Assembly: GCF_001905095.1 (NCBI RefSeq)
Contig: NZ_LWLS01000118.1
Span: 1 to 35,620, forward strand
Source of the DNA: Micromonospora sp. CB01531
Lineage (GTDB): Bacteria > Actinomycetota > Actinomycetes > Mycobacteriales > Micromonosporaceae
DNA: 35,620 nt
Direction of reading: 5' to 3'
The notes below the pieces were generated by a model. It saw only the letters and a list, made by a program, of their open reading frames with translations. It made no database searches and was not told the DNA's origin. Both the position numbers and the translations under genes were made by a program. Shown one piece after another: positions 16,116 through 24,420 of this stretch; the stretch's first letter is position 1, and each line of letters opens with the position of its first letter.

Positions 16116-16808
16116 ATGACCACTGATACCTGCGTCGTGCGGCTGGACAAGGTCCGCAAGGAGTACGGCGACACGACCGCCCTGGACGGCGTGTCGCTTG
16201 AGATCCGCACCGGTGAGGCGGTGGCGGTGATGGGCCCGTCGGGCTGCGGCAAGTCCACCATGCTGAACATGATCGCCGGGTTGGACCGGCCGACATCCGG
16301 GTCGGTGCGCGTCCACGACGAGGAGCTGAGCCGCCTGAACGAAACGAAGCTTGCGCTGTTCCGGCGGCACCGGATCGGCATGATCTTCCAGTTCTTCAAC
16401 CTGCTCGACGACCTACCGGCGATAGACAACGTGGCGCTCGCCGCCCAGCTGACCGGTACCAAGGCAGGCCCGCCACGCAAGCGGGCCATGGAACTGCTCG
16501 ACGAACTCGGCATCGCCGACCGGCGCAACGCGTATCCGGCGGCCCTCAGTGGCGGCGAGCGCCAGCGCGTCGCGGTGGCCCGGGCCCTCATGAACCGTCC
16601 GGCACTGCTGCTCGCCGACGAGCCGACCGGCGCCCTGGACAGCCGCTCCGGCGAGCAGGTGATGGACCTGCTGCTGGACCTCAACCAGATCGGACAGACT
16701 TTGCTCATCGTCACCCACGACGAGCGGCTCGCGACGCGGTGCGCGAGCCGCGTGGTCGAACTGGCCGACGGCCGGATCACCCGCGAACGCAGTCTGGAAC
16801 GCGCATGA
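16116..16808 (+). CDS. ABC exporter ATPase (MacB/LolD/BceA-like)
   Basis: A 230-residue ATP-binding subunit for the FtsX-type permease encoded next. Walker A is GPSGCGKST (about 45-53), the Q loop is in IFQFFNLLDDLPAIDNV, the signature is LSGGERQRVAVARAL (about 145-159) and Walker B is LLLADEPTGALD. The family moves antimicrobial peptides, lipoproteins or other amphiphiles by mechanotransmission or export. The ATG at 16116 has no obvious Shine-Dalgarno sequence, and a CATAGC box about 10 bases upstream could make the message leaderless. It is divergent from the kinase gene and overlaps the permease gene by four bases. Together the four genes form a typical stress-responsive TCS-ABC module. 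Confidence 0.92.
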   Translation: MTTDTCVVRLDKVRKEYGDTTALDGVSLEIRTGEAVAVMGPSGCGKSTMLNMIAGLDRPTSGSVRVHDEELSRLNETKLALFRRHRIGMIFQFFNLLDDLPAIDNVALAAQLTGTKAGPPRKRAMELLDELGIADRRNAYPAALSGGERQRVAVARALMNRPALLLADEPTGALDSRSGEQVMDLLLDLNQIGQTLLIVTHDERLATRCASRVVELADGRITRERSLERA

Positions 16809-19174
16809 GTGCCGTGTGGAGGGCCTCGCGGGCCGCAGTCCGGCGACGCCGGGTGCAGACGTTCGTCATCGGCCTGGTCGTCCTGCTCTCCACCACGACG
16901 ATCGTCGTGGCGCTGGCGCTGCTCGAGGCGTCCTCGGCGCCGTTCGATCGCGCCTTCGCCAGGCAGCAGGGACCACACGCGATCGCCGTGTACGACCCGG
17001 CCAAGGTCACCGACGCGCAGCTCACCGGCCAGCGAACCGGCGTGGCGGCCGCAGCGGGACCGTTCGGGCAGGTAACGCTCGACCTTACCGAGGGCGGCGG
17101 GCCGGGCCCACGGGGTCCGCTGACCGTCGTGGGGCGCGCCGACCCGGGCGGCTCGGTGGACCGTCTCAACCTCTGGCAGGGGCGCTGGCCCACGGCCGCC
17201 GGCGAGATCGTCCTCAACCAGCCCGACCCCGGCGCCGACCCGAGGGGATTTCCGCCGGACAGCGGAGAGGTGACCCTCGGCGGCAAGCGGTACACCGTCG
17301 TCGGCCGGGCCCACAGTCTCAGCCAGACCGCCGACGCCTGGGTGTCACCGGAACAGATGACCGCGCTGCACCCCACGTCGGTTCAGATGCTCTACCGGTT
17401 CACCGGTGACGTGTCTACGAAGCCCGCGGTCCACGCCGACCTGGCCGCCGTCACGGCCGGCCTGCCGGCGGGCGCGCTGATCGCCGCGCAGCCGTACCTC
17501 GTCGTCAAGGAGAAGGTCGCCTCGGACATCGGCGTGTACGTGCCGTTCCTCGCCACGTTTGGCATGCTCGGACTGATCGTCGCGGTCGTCATCGTGGGCA
17601 ACGTGGTCAGCGGCGCGGTCGTCTCCAGCTTCCGGCACATCGGGATCCTCAAGGCGCTCGGATTCACACCGCGCCAGGTTGTCGCCGTCCACCTCGTCAT
17701 GGTGTCGGTACCCGCCCTCATCGGCTGTGTCCTTGGCACCGTCGCCGGCACCCTCGCCGCCCAGCCGCTGCTGAGCGACGGGTTCGCGGGCCTCGGACTC
17801 GACGTCGGCATCAACGTCGGCGTCTGGATCTGGGTCGCCGGGCTGGTCGGCGTGCCGACACTCGTCGCCCTGTCGGCGTTCGTACCCGCCGTCCGGGCAC
17901 ACCGACTCTCGGCCGCCCAGGCGATCAGCGCCGGCAGCTCCCCACGGACCGGGCATGGGACGCGAATCCAGCGCCGGCTCGCCGGTGTCCGGCTGTCGCG
18001 TCCGGTCACCCTCGGGCTGGGCCTGCCGTTCGCGCGACCGGGCCGGACCGTCTTCACCGTCGTGGCCGTCCTGCTCGGCGTGACCACCGTGACGTTCGCG
18101 ACCGGGCTGGCCGACACGCTGACCCGGATCTCCACGATCGAAGACCGGGCCTCGGGACAGATCGGGGTCCGGCCGTCCGACGGCCGGACGCGGATCGCCC
18201 CCGAAGGTCAGCTGCCGCCCACGGGGCCGCAGGCCACCACCACTCGGACCGACACCGAGGTCGAGCAGCTGCTGCGCGGGCTGCCGGACGTCGCCCGGGT
18301 CACCTCCGTCTTCAGACTGCCGGTCCCCACCATCGGGCAGACCCAGCCGCTGACCGTCAACTTCGTCCGCGGTGACTACTCGTCGATGGGCTACCAGGAC
18401 GAGCTCACCGCCGGACGCTGGATGACGCGGGCAGACGAGACAGTCGTGCCGTCGGAACTCATGCGTGAGCGCGGACTGAAGATCGGGGACAAACTCACCC
18501 TGGAGCTCGGCGGACGGCGGACGGTGCTGACCGTGATCGGCGAGACGATGGACGGCGCGCCCGGACCGCCCGGCATGTTCGTGGACTGGCGCGTCCTCAC
18601 CGAACTCGCGCCGGACCGCGCCGTCAAACCACACGAGGTGTACTACCAGGTCCAGCTCAAGCGTGGCGGCGATGTCGCGGCGTACGTCGCCGCGGTCAAG
18701 GCGGCCGACCCGGCGATCGATGCATGGGACACCTCCCAGCTCAGCGACTTCGCGGTGACCGTGATCGGCTTCTCGTCGGTGCTCTCGCTGCTGCTGTCCA
18801 CCGTCGCGGCCCTCGGCGTCTTCAACACGGTCGTGCTCAACGTCCGGGAACGCCGCCGCGACCTCGGCATGCTCAAATCGATCGGGATGACACCACGCCA
18901 GGTCGTCACAATGGTGCTGACGTCGATGGCCGTCGTCGGCGCGGCCGGCGGTGTGCTCGGCATCCCCCTGGGGATCGTCGCGCACCGGTACATCGTGCCC
19001 ACCGCCGCCGACGCGGCCCGGATCGCCATCCCACACTCGGTGCTGGAGGTGTGGCAGGCGCCGACGCTCGCGCTCATGGCCCTCGCCGGCGTCGTGATCG
19101 CGCTCCTCGGTGCACTGGTCCCGGCCCGCGGCGCGGCCCGGCTCACGATCGCCGAGGTGCTCCACAACGAGTGA
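16805..19174 (+). CDS. FtsX/MacB-type ABC exporter permease
   Basis: A 789-residue membrane protein with two FtsX modules. Helix 1 (FVIGLVVLLSTTTIVVALAL) precedes an extracellular domain of about 200 residues. Next are three helices around 265-370 and a linker rich in Arg. A second helix/extracellular unit follows (VFTVVAVLLGVTTVTFATGL), and it ends with three helices (VIGFSSVLSLLLSTVAALGVF and onward; LALMALAGVVIALLGALV). The motif 'ILKALGFTPRQV' and its repeat 'MLKSIGMTPRQVV' are the coupling segments of the two FtsX domains. The ATGA overlap with the ATPase gene shows they form one transporter. The substrate is unknown; antimicrobial resistance or export of the cell's own compound are both possible. 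Confidence 0.9.
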   Translation: MSAVWRASRAAVRRRRVQTFVIGLVVLLSTTTIVVALALLEASSAPFDRAFARQQGPHAIAVYDPAKVTDAQLTGQRTGVAAAAGPFGQVTLDLTEGGGPGPRGPLTVVGRADPGGSVDRLNLWQGRWPTAAGEIVLNQPDPGADPRGFPPDSGEVTLGGKRYTVVGRAHSLSQTADAWVSPEQMTALHPTSVQMLYRFTGDVSTKPAVHADLAAVTAGLPAGALIAAQPYLVVKEKVASDIGVYVPFLATFGMLGLIVAVVIVGNVVSGAVVSSFRHIGILKALGFTPRQVVAVHLVMVSVPALIGCVLGTVAGTLAAQPLLSDGFAGLGLDVGINVGVWIWVAGLVGVPTLVALSAFVPAVRAHRLSAAQAISAGSSPRTGHGTRIQRRLAGVRLSRPVTLGLGLPFARPGRTVFTVVAVLLGVTTVTFATGLADTLTRISTIEDRASGQIGVRPSDGRTRIAPEGQLPPTGPQATTTRTDTEVEQLLRGLPDVARVTSVFRLPVPTIGQTQPLTVNFVRGDYSSMGYQDELTAGRWMTRADETVVPSELMRERGLKIGDKLTLELGGRRTVLTVIGETMDGAPGPPGMFVDWRVLTELAPDRAVKPHEVYYQVQLKRGGDVAAYVAAVKAADPAIDAWDTSQLSDFAVTVIGFSSVLSLLLSTVAALGVFNTVVLNVRERRRDLGMLKSIGMTPRQVVTMVLTSMAVVGAAGGVLGIPLGIVAHRYIVPTAADAARIAIPHSVLEVWQAPTLALMALAGVVIALLGALVPARGAARLTIAEVLHNE

Positions 19175-19182
19175 GCCGTCGC

Positions 19183-19218
19183 CTCGGGGCCTCCGGACGC
19201 GATACCGCAGGCCCCGAG
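19183..19218 (+). terminator. GC-rich hairpin after the ABC exporter
   Basis: CTCGGGGCCT (19183-19192) pairs perfectly with AGGCCCCGAG (19209-19218) around a 16-base loop, nine bases after the permease stop codon. There is no U tract, but position and stability fit an actinomycete intrinsic terminator. Confidence 0.7.
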
Positions 19219-19405
19219 CCGACAGGGTCGAGAGCAGGCAGGGCACTCTTCTAGCCGCGATCCGGGCGCTGCGCCCCTCGTCGTGGTAACACGCTGTAGT
19301 CGGCGGGCGTAGTCATCCAGTGGATTTGATCAGGCTGTCCGCCGCTACTGTCGGACGTTGGCGCCGTTGAGTGGTTGACGTAGTCGTCGACTGCCCGGAG
19401 CTGTA

Positions 19406-20817
19406 ATGCACCTGTTCTTCGCAGACGCGCGGACGGTCCGTAAGGCCGGTGGTGCCCCGGGGCTGAGTGCACCGGAGACTTCCGATGTGCTCGCGAGGTT
19501 CGCGCCGGCACCGGGTACGCCGGTGCTGCTGTCCGAGTCGATGTGGCCGGTGGAGCCGCTGTGCAGCTGGTTCCGGGTTGGCGCTGAACCGGCGCAGCCC
19601 AAAGACGATGCGCGGGTACGCGTATACGGCGTTGATGCTGCTGCGGTTCCTGCAGGCTCGAGGGCTCGACCTGGCGTCGGCTTCCGAGGTGGACATTCAG
19701 GACTTCCGGCGTTGGCGGCTCGACGAGGCCGAGCAGACGGTCGGTGAGGCGGCCTGGGATCGCGACGCGGCAGCGATCGGTTGCCTCTACGGCTTCCTGT
19801 TGCGGCAGGGCGTCGTTGAGCGTCGGCCATGGCGGGCGACGACCCGGCGGCAGCGGACGCTGGCCAGCGGGACCCGCCGGGATCTGCGGGTGCGGCACAT
19901 GGAGCTTGAGCAGTACCTGTACTGCCGGGACGTCGGATTCGGCGGGCTGGCGCCCGACGGTGGTCTCGACCAGGGCTTCCGGGGCTGGCGACCGCATCGC
20001 AACCGCGCGGCCTGCGAGCTGGCACTGCTGACCGGGATGCGCATCCAGGAGTGGTCGACACTGCTGCTGCCCGAGCTGGGGCTACTCGATGGCCGACGGC
20101 CGCGCACTGCCGACGTTGAGCTCGGCGCGTGCGCGAAGGCTGGGCACCACCGCTCGGTCTATGTGCCGGGGGACGCGATGGAACTGCTGGACCCTTACCT
20201 GCTGCTGGAGCGGCCCGAGATCGTCGCGAAGGCGCAGGGCACGCTGCGGCGCGACCACCGGGACCTGTTCGTCATCACTCGGCTGGAGGCGGACGGCGCG
20301 AAGGTCTGCGGCGTGCTTGAGGGCCGTACGGTCACCAGGCCGATCCGGGGTATGGATTCGCGGCTGCGGCGGATCGCGGTGCGGGAGACCGGGGACGGTC
20401 TCGATCCGCTGGCGGTGTTCATCGGCGCCGGTGGGCGGATGCTCACGGCCTCGGGGTGGGACCGGGTCCGGTGGGCGGCGTGGGAGCGGATGAAGGCCGC
20501 GGCGACCGGCGGGGTGGGGCCGGAGCTGCCGGTGCTGGGTATATCACGATCTGCGTCACACGTTCGCGCTGCGGCTGCTGATCTATTTGACCCGGCTGGC
20601 GCTAGGTGACGGCCGGGCACAGCAGCTGCCCATGTCGACGCTGCTGGACCACATGAGCGGCAACCCGTTGTTGCAGGTGCAGCGGCGGCTCGGCCACGCG
20701 AGTCCGGCGACGACCTACCGCTACATCCGGTACCTGAAGGACCCGATGCGGGACGTCGATGAGGCATTCCGGGCCTGGACCGCCGCCGGCGGGGCATCCT
20801 ACGCCGACATCGCCCGG
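19406..20817 (+). pseudogene. tyrosine recombinase/integrase, frameshifted
   Basis: Three frames joined in order give a tyrosine recombinase of about 470 residues. From ATG 19406 to about 19575 comes MHLFFADARTVRK to LCSWFR. From 19578 to 20540 comes RSPKTMRGYAYTALMLLRFL, an N-terminal SAM-like DNA-binding domain, then TGMRIQEWSTL with the first catalytic Arg. From about 20542 comes YHDLRHTFALRL (His-x-x-Arg box), RRLGHASPATTYRYI (second His and nucleophilic Tyr). All catalytic residues are present, yet +1 shifts near 19575 and 20541 break the frame. The natural C-terminus (DEAFRAWTAAGGASYADIAR) passes in frame into ligase sequence at about 20818. GGAG lies 5 bases before the start. It is likely the integrase of a mobile element, now dead unless the shifts are sequencing errors. 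Confidence 0.7.
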
Positions 20818-21711
20818 ACGCAGTCGCGGGCCGGCCGGAATCTGACGACCTACTTCCCGGACATCACCCGGGCAGTCCGGGCGGCCATCCCGCCCGGCGT
20901 GGTGCTCGACGGTGAGCTGATCGTCTGGGAGCGTGGCCGGACCAACTTCGCGCAGTTGCAGCGACGCGTCACCGCCGGCCGCGCTGTGCTGCACATGGCA
21001 CGCGAGTGCCCTGCCCATTACGTGCTGTTCGATCTCCTCGCCGACGTCGGCGGTCGCGTGATCCTGAACCTGCCGCTGGCGCAGCGGCGGGCCCGGCTGG
21101 AGCGGCTGCTCGCCGGCGCCCCGGCGCAGCTCACCGTGACCCCGCAGACGGCCGACATGCGGGAGGTGTCGGACTGGCTGCTGAACTGGACCGTCGCCGT
21201 GGGGATCGAGGGCGTGGTCAGCAAGCGCCTGGCCGGCCGGTACGAGCCCGGCCGCCGCGGCTGGTCGAAATTCCGCACCCGCATCGTCACGGAGGCCATC
21301 GTCGGCGGGGTTACCGGCAGCATCAGCCGGCCGGAGACGCTGCTGCTCGGCCGGTTCGACCGGCGGGGACGGTTGCGGTACACCGGCCGCTCCCACCCCT
21401 TGACCACCGGTCAGCGGGCGGCGTTGGCCGAGCAGCTCTCGCCGCCACGCATGCCGCGCCGTGGCGCGGTCGCACACCCGTGGCCGAATCCACTGCCGGC
21501 GTCCTGGTCCGGCCAGTTGGACCGGCCAGAGCCGCTGCCGTACGTGCAGGTAGACCCGACCGTGGTGGCGGAGATCGACGCCGACGTGGCGTTCGAACAC
21601 GGACGATGGCGCCACCGCGTGCGCTACGCGCGGGCCCGGCCGGACCTGTCGGTCTATGACGTGCCGCTGCTGCTCGGCGAGGAGCAGGGCTACTACGGCG
21701 ACCCGGGGTGA
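20818..21711 (+). pseudogene. C-terminal part of an ATP-dependent DNA ligase
   Basis: About 297 residues match an ATP-dependent DNA ligase lacking its first 60 or so residues. Visible are QSRAGRNLTTYFPDI, motif III VVLDGELIVW, the YVLFDLLAD strand, motif IV IEGVVSKRL and motif V GWSKFR. An OB-fold domain follows (GSISRPETLLLGRFDRRG to HRVRYARARPDLSVYDVPL). The adenylated lysine (motif I, KWDG) is missing here but is found at about 14100 in the same orientation. The upstream sequence in this frame is recombinase, not ligase, so any product would be a catalytically dead chimera. Joined to the upstream fragment, only about 15-20 residues of a normal LigC-like ligase would be absent. Confidence 0.68.
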
Positions 21712-21727
21712 GCATCCGCGGGCCCGC

Positions 21728-21866
21728 TGACGAGCAGCAGGTGCTTCCGGACCGCTGCAGTCACGCCTTCAACAGTCACCCGTGCCTGAGGCAGCCGCGT
21801 CCACAACTGTCGACGGACGAGCGGTGGGTCAGCCTTGATGCCACTCCCGCAATCTGGGCAGACGAC
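21728..21866 (-). pseudogene. possible ISL3-type transposase N-terminal remnant
   Basis: A short minus-strand segment reads VVCPDCGSGIKADPPLVRRQL and then VTVEGVTAAVRKHLL (each part under 22 residues and in one frame). ISL3-family transposases start with a CPxCG zinc-finger half followed by 'RRxLADLP ... VxVxVxVRRFxC'. The resemblance is partial and the second Cys pair is missing, so this is only a suggestion of another decayed insertion sequence in the patchwork region. Confidence 0.22.
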
Positions 21867-21921
21867 CTGCCTTGCGTCCGGGCTTGACCTTGACGCAGCA
21901 TCAACCCCGCATGCTGACGCC

Positions 21922-22500
21922 ATGTCCATGGATTTCCAGATGACAACTGAGCAGGCCCGGCGGCCTGTGATCCAGGTGCAGGGCCTGGAGAAGTCCTACA
22001 AGAGCTGGACGTGCTGCGCGGCGTGGACTTCGACGTGGCGCGGGGCAGCATCTTCGCCCTGCTCGGCTCCAACGGGGCGGGCAAGACCACGGTCGTGCGT
22101 ATCCTGGCTGCTCAAGCCGGACGCGGGGACGACCAGCGTCAACGGCTTCGACGTCCCCACGCAAGCCGCGAACGTGCGCGAGTCCATCAGCCTGACGGGA
22201 CAGTTCGCAGCCGTCGACGAGATCCTCAGCGGGAGGGAAAACCTGGTGCTGGTCGCCCGGTTGCGGCATCTGAGAGATTCTGGCCGGATCGCGGATGACC
22301 TGCTGACCCGCTTCTCGCTGACTGACGCGGCCAACCGGAAGGTGTCGACGTACTCGGGCGGCATGCGCCGCCGCCTCGACGTCGCGATGAGCCTCATCGG
22401 GAACCCGCCGGTGATTTTCCTCGATGAACCGACGACCGGGCTCGATTCACAGGCGCGTCTCGAGGTGTGGCAGGCCGTCAGGGAGCTCGCCAGGCAGGGA
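21922..22500 (+). pseudogene. DrrA-like drug-export ABC ATPase, frameshifted and truncated
   Basis: From ATG 21922 the frame encodes ARRPVIQVQGLEKSYKSW. It then shifts near 22003 to a frame with LRGVDFDVARGSIFALLG and Walker A GSNGAGKTT (22066-22092). It shifts back near 22105 to LLKPDAGTTSVNGFDV, the signature YSGGMRRRLDVAMSL and Walker B VIFLDEPTTGLD. After VRELARQGG (about 22500) homology stops: the H loop and the remaining 120 or so residues of a normal DrrA are missing. No permease partner follows. It is a decayed daunorubicin-resistance-type ATPase, probably the remnant of an exporter or biosynthetic cluster. Confidence 0.75.
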
Positions 22501-22598
22501 GGCGGGCGCGGGCATCGGTGGGGTAATGACTGCCGCTGCCTCGCCGGCTACATGCCAGCCAAGATCAACATCCCTCTCGACGTGTCGGGGCCTGGAGT

Positions 22599-24008
22599 TC
22601 AATCCCGGCTCAGTCCCCCCGATCTCGCCGGGAGTGACGGGCCATCGTTTGCCTTGACGGGCATCTGGCAGGCCTCGGTAATCGTCTGGGCCATTTCGTC
22701 GATGCCGCGGATCAGGGCGGCGCCGTTGATGTGTACATGGTGCTGCACGGCGGCGCCAGCCTGGAAGAAGCTGCCGGGATGAACAACGATGCCGTCGCGG
22801 CTGAGTCGGGTGCAGACGGAATGTTCATCGGGGACTGGCAGCCAGATGTGGGGCCCAGTGGTCGGCTCGAGATCGAATCCGCATCTGGTCAGGGCCTGGC
22901 TGAATTGGGAATGCCTCCGCTTGCACTCCGCGACAAAGTCTTCCGTGTGTCGGATCGCCTTTGCATCGGTCAGCTGGAAAGCCAACGCGAGCTGCAGGAG
23001 CCGGCTGACCCAGCGTGAGGAGTAGGTGAGCCGTGACCACATCATGTCGATGTACTCTGACGCTCCGCCTACCACCGCGACACGCAGGTCGGCCCCGAAG
23101 AAGAAGTTGTAGGCCTGCATGTGCACGACCCGGCTTGGCAGCCGGGTCGCCAGGGATCGCTGTATGGGTCGCATAAGGGCGGTTTGCGACAGTTCGAAGA
23201 CGGGAAATGTTTCATCCTGAAGCAACGCTGCCGCCGCCTCAATCCAGGCGTCATCCACCGCCCGTCCGGATGGCACGTTTCCATTGGGCTGGTAGATCAT
23301 CGCGGTCGGCTTGTTGATCATTGCCACCCGTAGTTGATCCAGGTCCGGGCCATCGGGTCGGTACTCGATGGGGATGGCCGTGGCGCCGATGGATTCCAAG
23401 ATGTCGAGGACACGTGCCTGGCTGGGCGACTCGATGATCACTCGATCGCCTGGCCGGACCGCGGCGGCAAGAGCCAGTTCGATGGCATCGATGATGCCAT
23501 GGGTGGCTAGAAAATGATTGGTGTCGAACGGCCAATATGGCGCGACGGCTGCCGCCAGCTCGGGTGTGATCGGGTCGGCAAAGGTGTTGTGCAGGTCGCG
23601 GTTGCTGAGTGCGTAGTCAAGTGCCGGTGCCAGGTCTGGAGGCGGCAAGTCGTCTGTGCGCAGGTTCCCCAGATCGATCGGCATGGTTGATGAGGTCCGG
23701 ACCATGCTGTCGTATCGCCTGGCCCGGGGAGGCTGTGGCGGCCCCAGGACAAAGGTGCCGCCGCGACGTCGGGTTTCGATGACATGGCGGGAGCTGAGCG
23801 TCTTCCAGGCCTGCGCGACCGCCGACCTGCTCATCCCCAGCCCGGCCGCCAGATCCCTCACGGTGGGTAGCTGGGACTGGGCCGGCAGTTCCCCCGAGGC
23901 AATCAGGTCGAGAATTGCCCGGGCCAGCGCGTTGGCCGAACGCAGGGTGAGCCGAGACTGGATGAGCTGGAGGCATTCCTGGCCGTCCAGCGGCGCTGCT
24001 GTCGTCAC
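22599..24008 (-). CDS. MocR/GntR-type regulator with a degenerate PLP aminotransferase domain
   Basis: A 469-residue regulator. The N-terminal GntR winged helix is at about 25-92 (LPTVRDLAAGLGMSRSAVAQ; ETRRRGGTFVLG), followed by a fold-type I aminotransferase-like domain from about residue 110. In MocR proteins PLP binds a Lys in an 'SK' pair before the 'LRLG' strand; here the aligned segment is AYNFFFGADLRVA, so Asn-Phe replaces Ser-Lys. The pyridine-Asp/Tyr motif (DxxY) is ELSQ, and the Asn of 'NPTG' is Val (NVPSG). PLP chemistry therefore looks impossible, and the pocket may bind another ligand, such as a peptide or amino acid. The GTG start at 24008 has GGAGG nine bases upstream. It is divergent from the peptide-transport operon it presumably controls. 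Confidence 0.82.
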   Translation of the reverse strand: MTTAAPLDGQECLQLIQSRLTLRSANALARAILDLIASGELPAQSQLPTVRDLAAGLGMSRSAVAQAWKTLSSRHVIETRRRGGTFVLGPPQPPRARRYDSMVRTSSTMPIDLGNLRTDDLPPPDLAPALDYALSNRDLHNTFADPITPELAAAVAPYWPFDTNHFLATHGIIDAIELALAAAVRPGDRVIIESPSQARVLDILESIGATAIPIEYRPDGPDLDQLRVAMINKPTAMIYQPNGNVPSGRAVDDAWIEAAAALLQDETFPVFELSQTALMRPIQRSLATRLPSRVVHMQAYNFFFGADLRVAVVGGASEYIDMMWSRLTYSSRWVSRLLQLALAFQLTDAKAIRHTEDFVAECKRRHSQFSQALTRCGFDLEPTTGPHIWLPVPDEHSVCTRLSRDGIVVHPGSFFQAGAAVQHHVHINGAALIRGIDEMAQTITEACQMPVKANDGPSLPARSGGLSRD

Positions 24009-24207
24009 GCTTCGTGTCCTCCGAGTGGCGAAACTCCGCCGCAGCCAGAGTTGCCCGGCGCCTCCTGATGATCAAGCCGGAGGGCGCGTCCCGTGCTGAC
24101 TGTAATGCCCGAGGTTGGGGCTCGGCGAGGGCGGCGGCATCGATGCCGTGCTGGCTGTGGCGCTCCGCCGGTCACGCCGAGTTGAGGCGCCCGCGCTGCC
24201 AACGAAT

Positions 24208-24221
24208 ATGTCCATGGACAT
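24208..24221. promoter_or_regulatory. perfect 14-bp palindrome, candidate MocR operator
   Basis: ATGTCCATGGACAT is a perfect palindrome in an AT-rich island of an otherwise GC-rich spacer. It ends seven bases before the -35 box of the transporter promoter and lies about 200 bp from the divergent MocR start. Its position suggests binding by the adjacent regulator, as activator or repressor. Confidence 0.45.
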
Positions 24222-24228
24222 TTAATTC

Positions 24229-24257
24229 TTGACCTGAACATAACTCGAACCTAGCTT
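24229..24257 (+). promoter_or_regulatory. sigma70-type promoter of the peptide-transport operon
   Basis: TTGACC (24229-24234) and TAGCTT (24252-24257) are separated by 17 bases, matching actinomycete housekeeping promoters. A second TTGACCTCGAAC follows at 24266, partly repeating TTGACC plus the CGAAC near 24246. Transcription would start near 24264, leaving a leader of about 155 bases before the GTG at 24421, in which I recognise no riboswitch. Confidence 0.5.
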
Positions 24258-24420
24258 CTACTGCGTTGACCTCGAACTTCAGGGTCCCGGCCGCGAAGTC
24301 CAGCCACCCTGGCACCCGCCGCCGAGTTCACCCGGCACGCGACGTACACCGGTGACGGGAACTCGCATGCCGCTACCGCTCGCAGATGTCGCCCTACCAC
24401 TCACTTGAACCAGAGGACGT

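Noticed and set aside
17345..19246. A 633-residue minus-strand frame opposite the FtsX permease
   Set aside because: It is exactly antisense to a well-supported membrane protein, with His/Asp/Arg-rich composition and no domain.
14151..20825. CGCAGTC repeat as an attachment-site core for the segment inside the ligase gene
   Set aside because: Seven bases shared between two windows of tens of bases is expected by chance fairly often; it is kept only as a remark.
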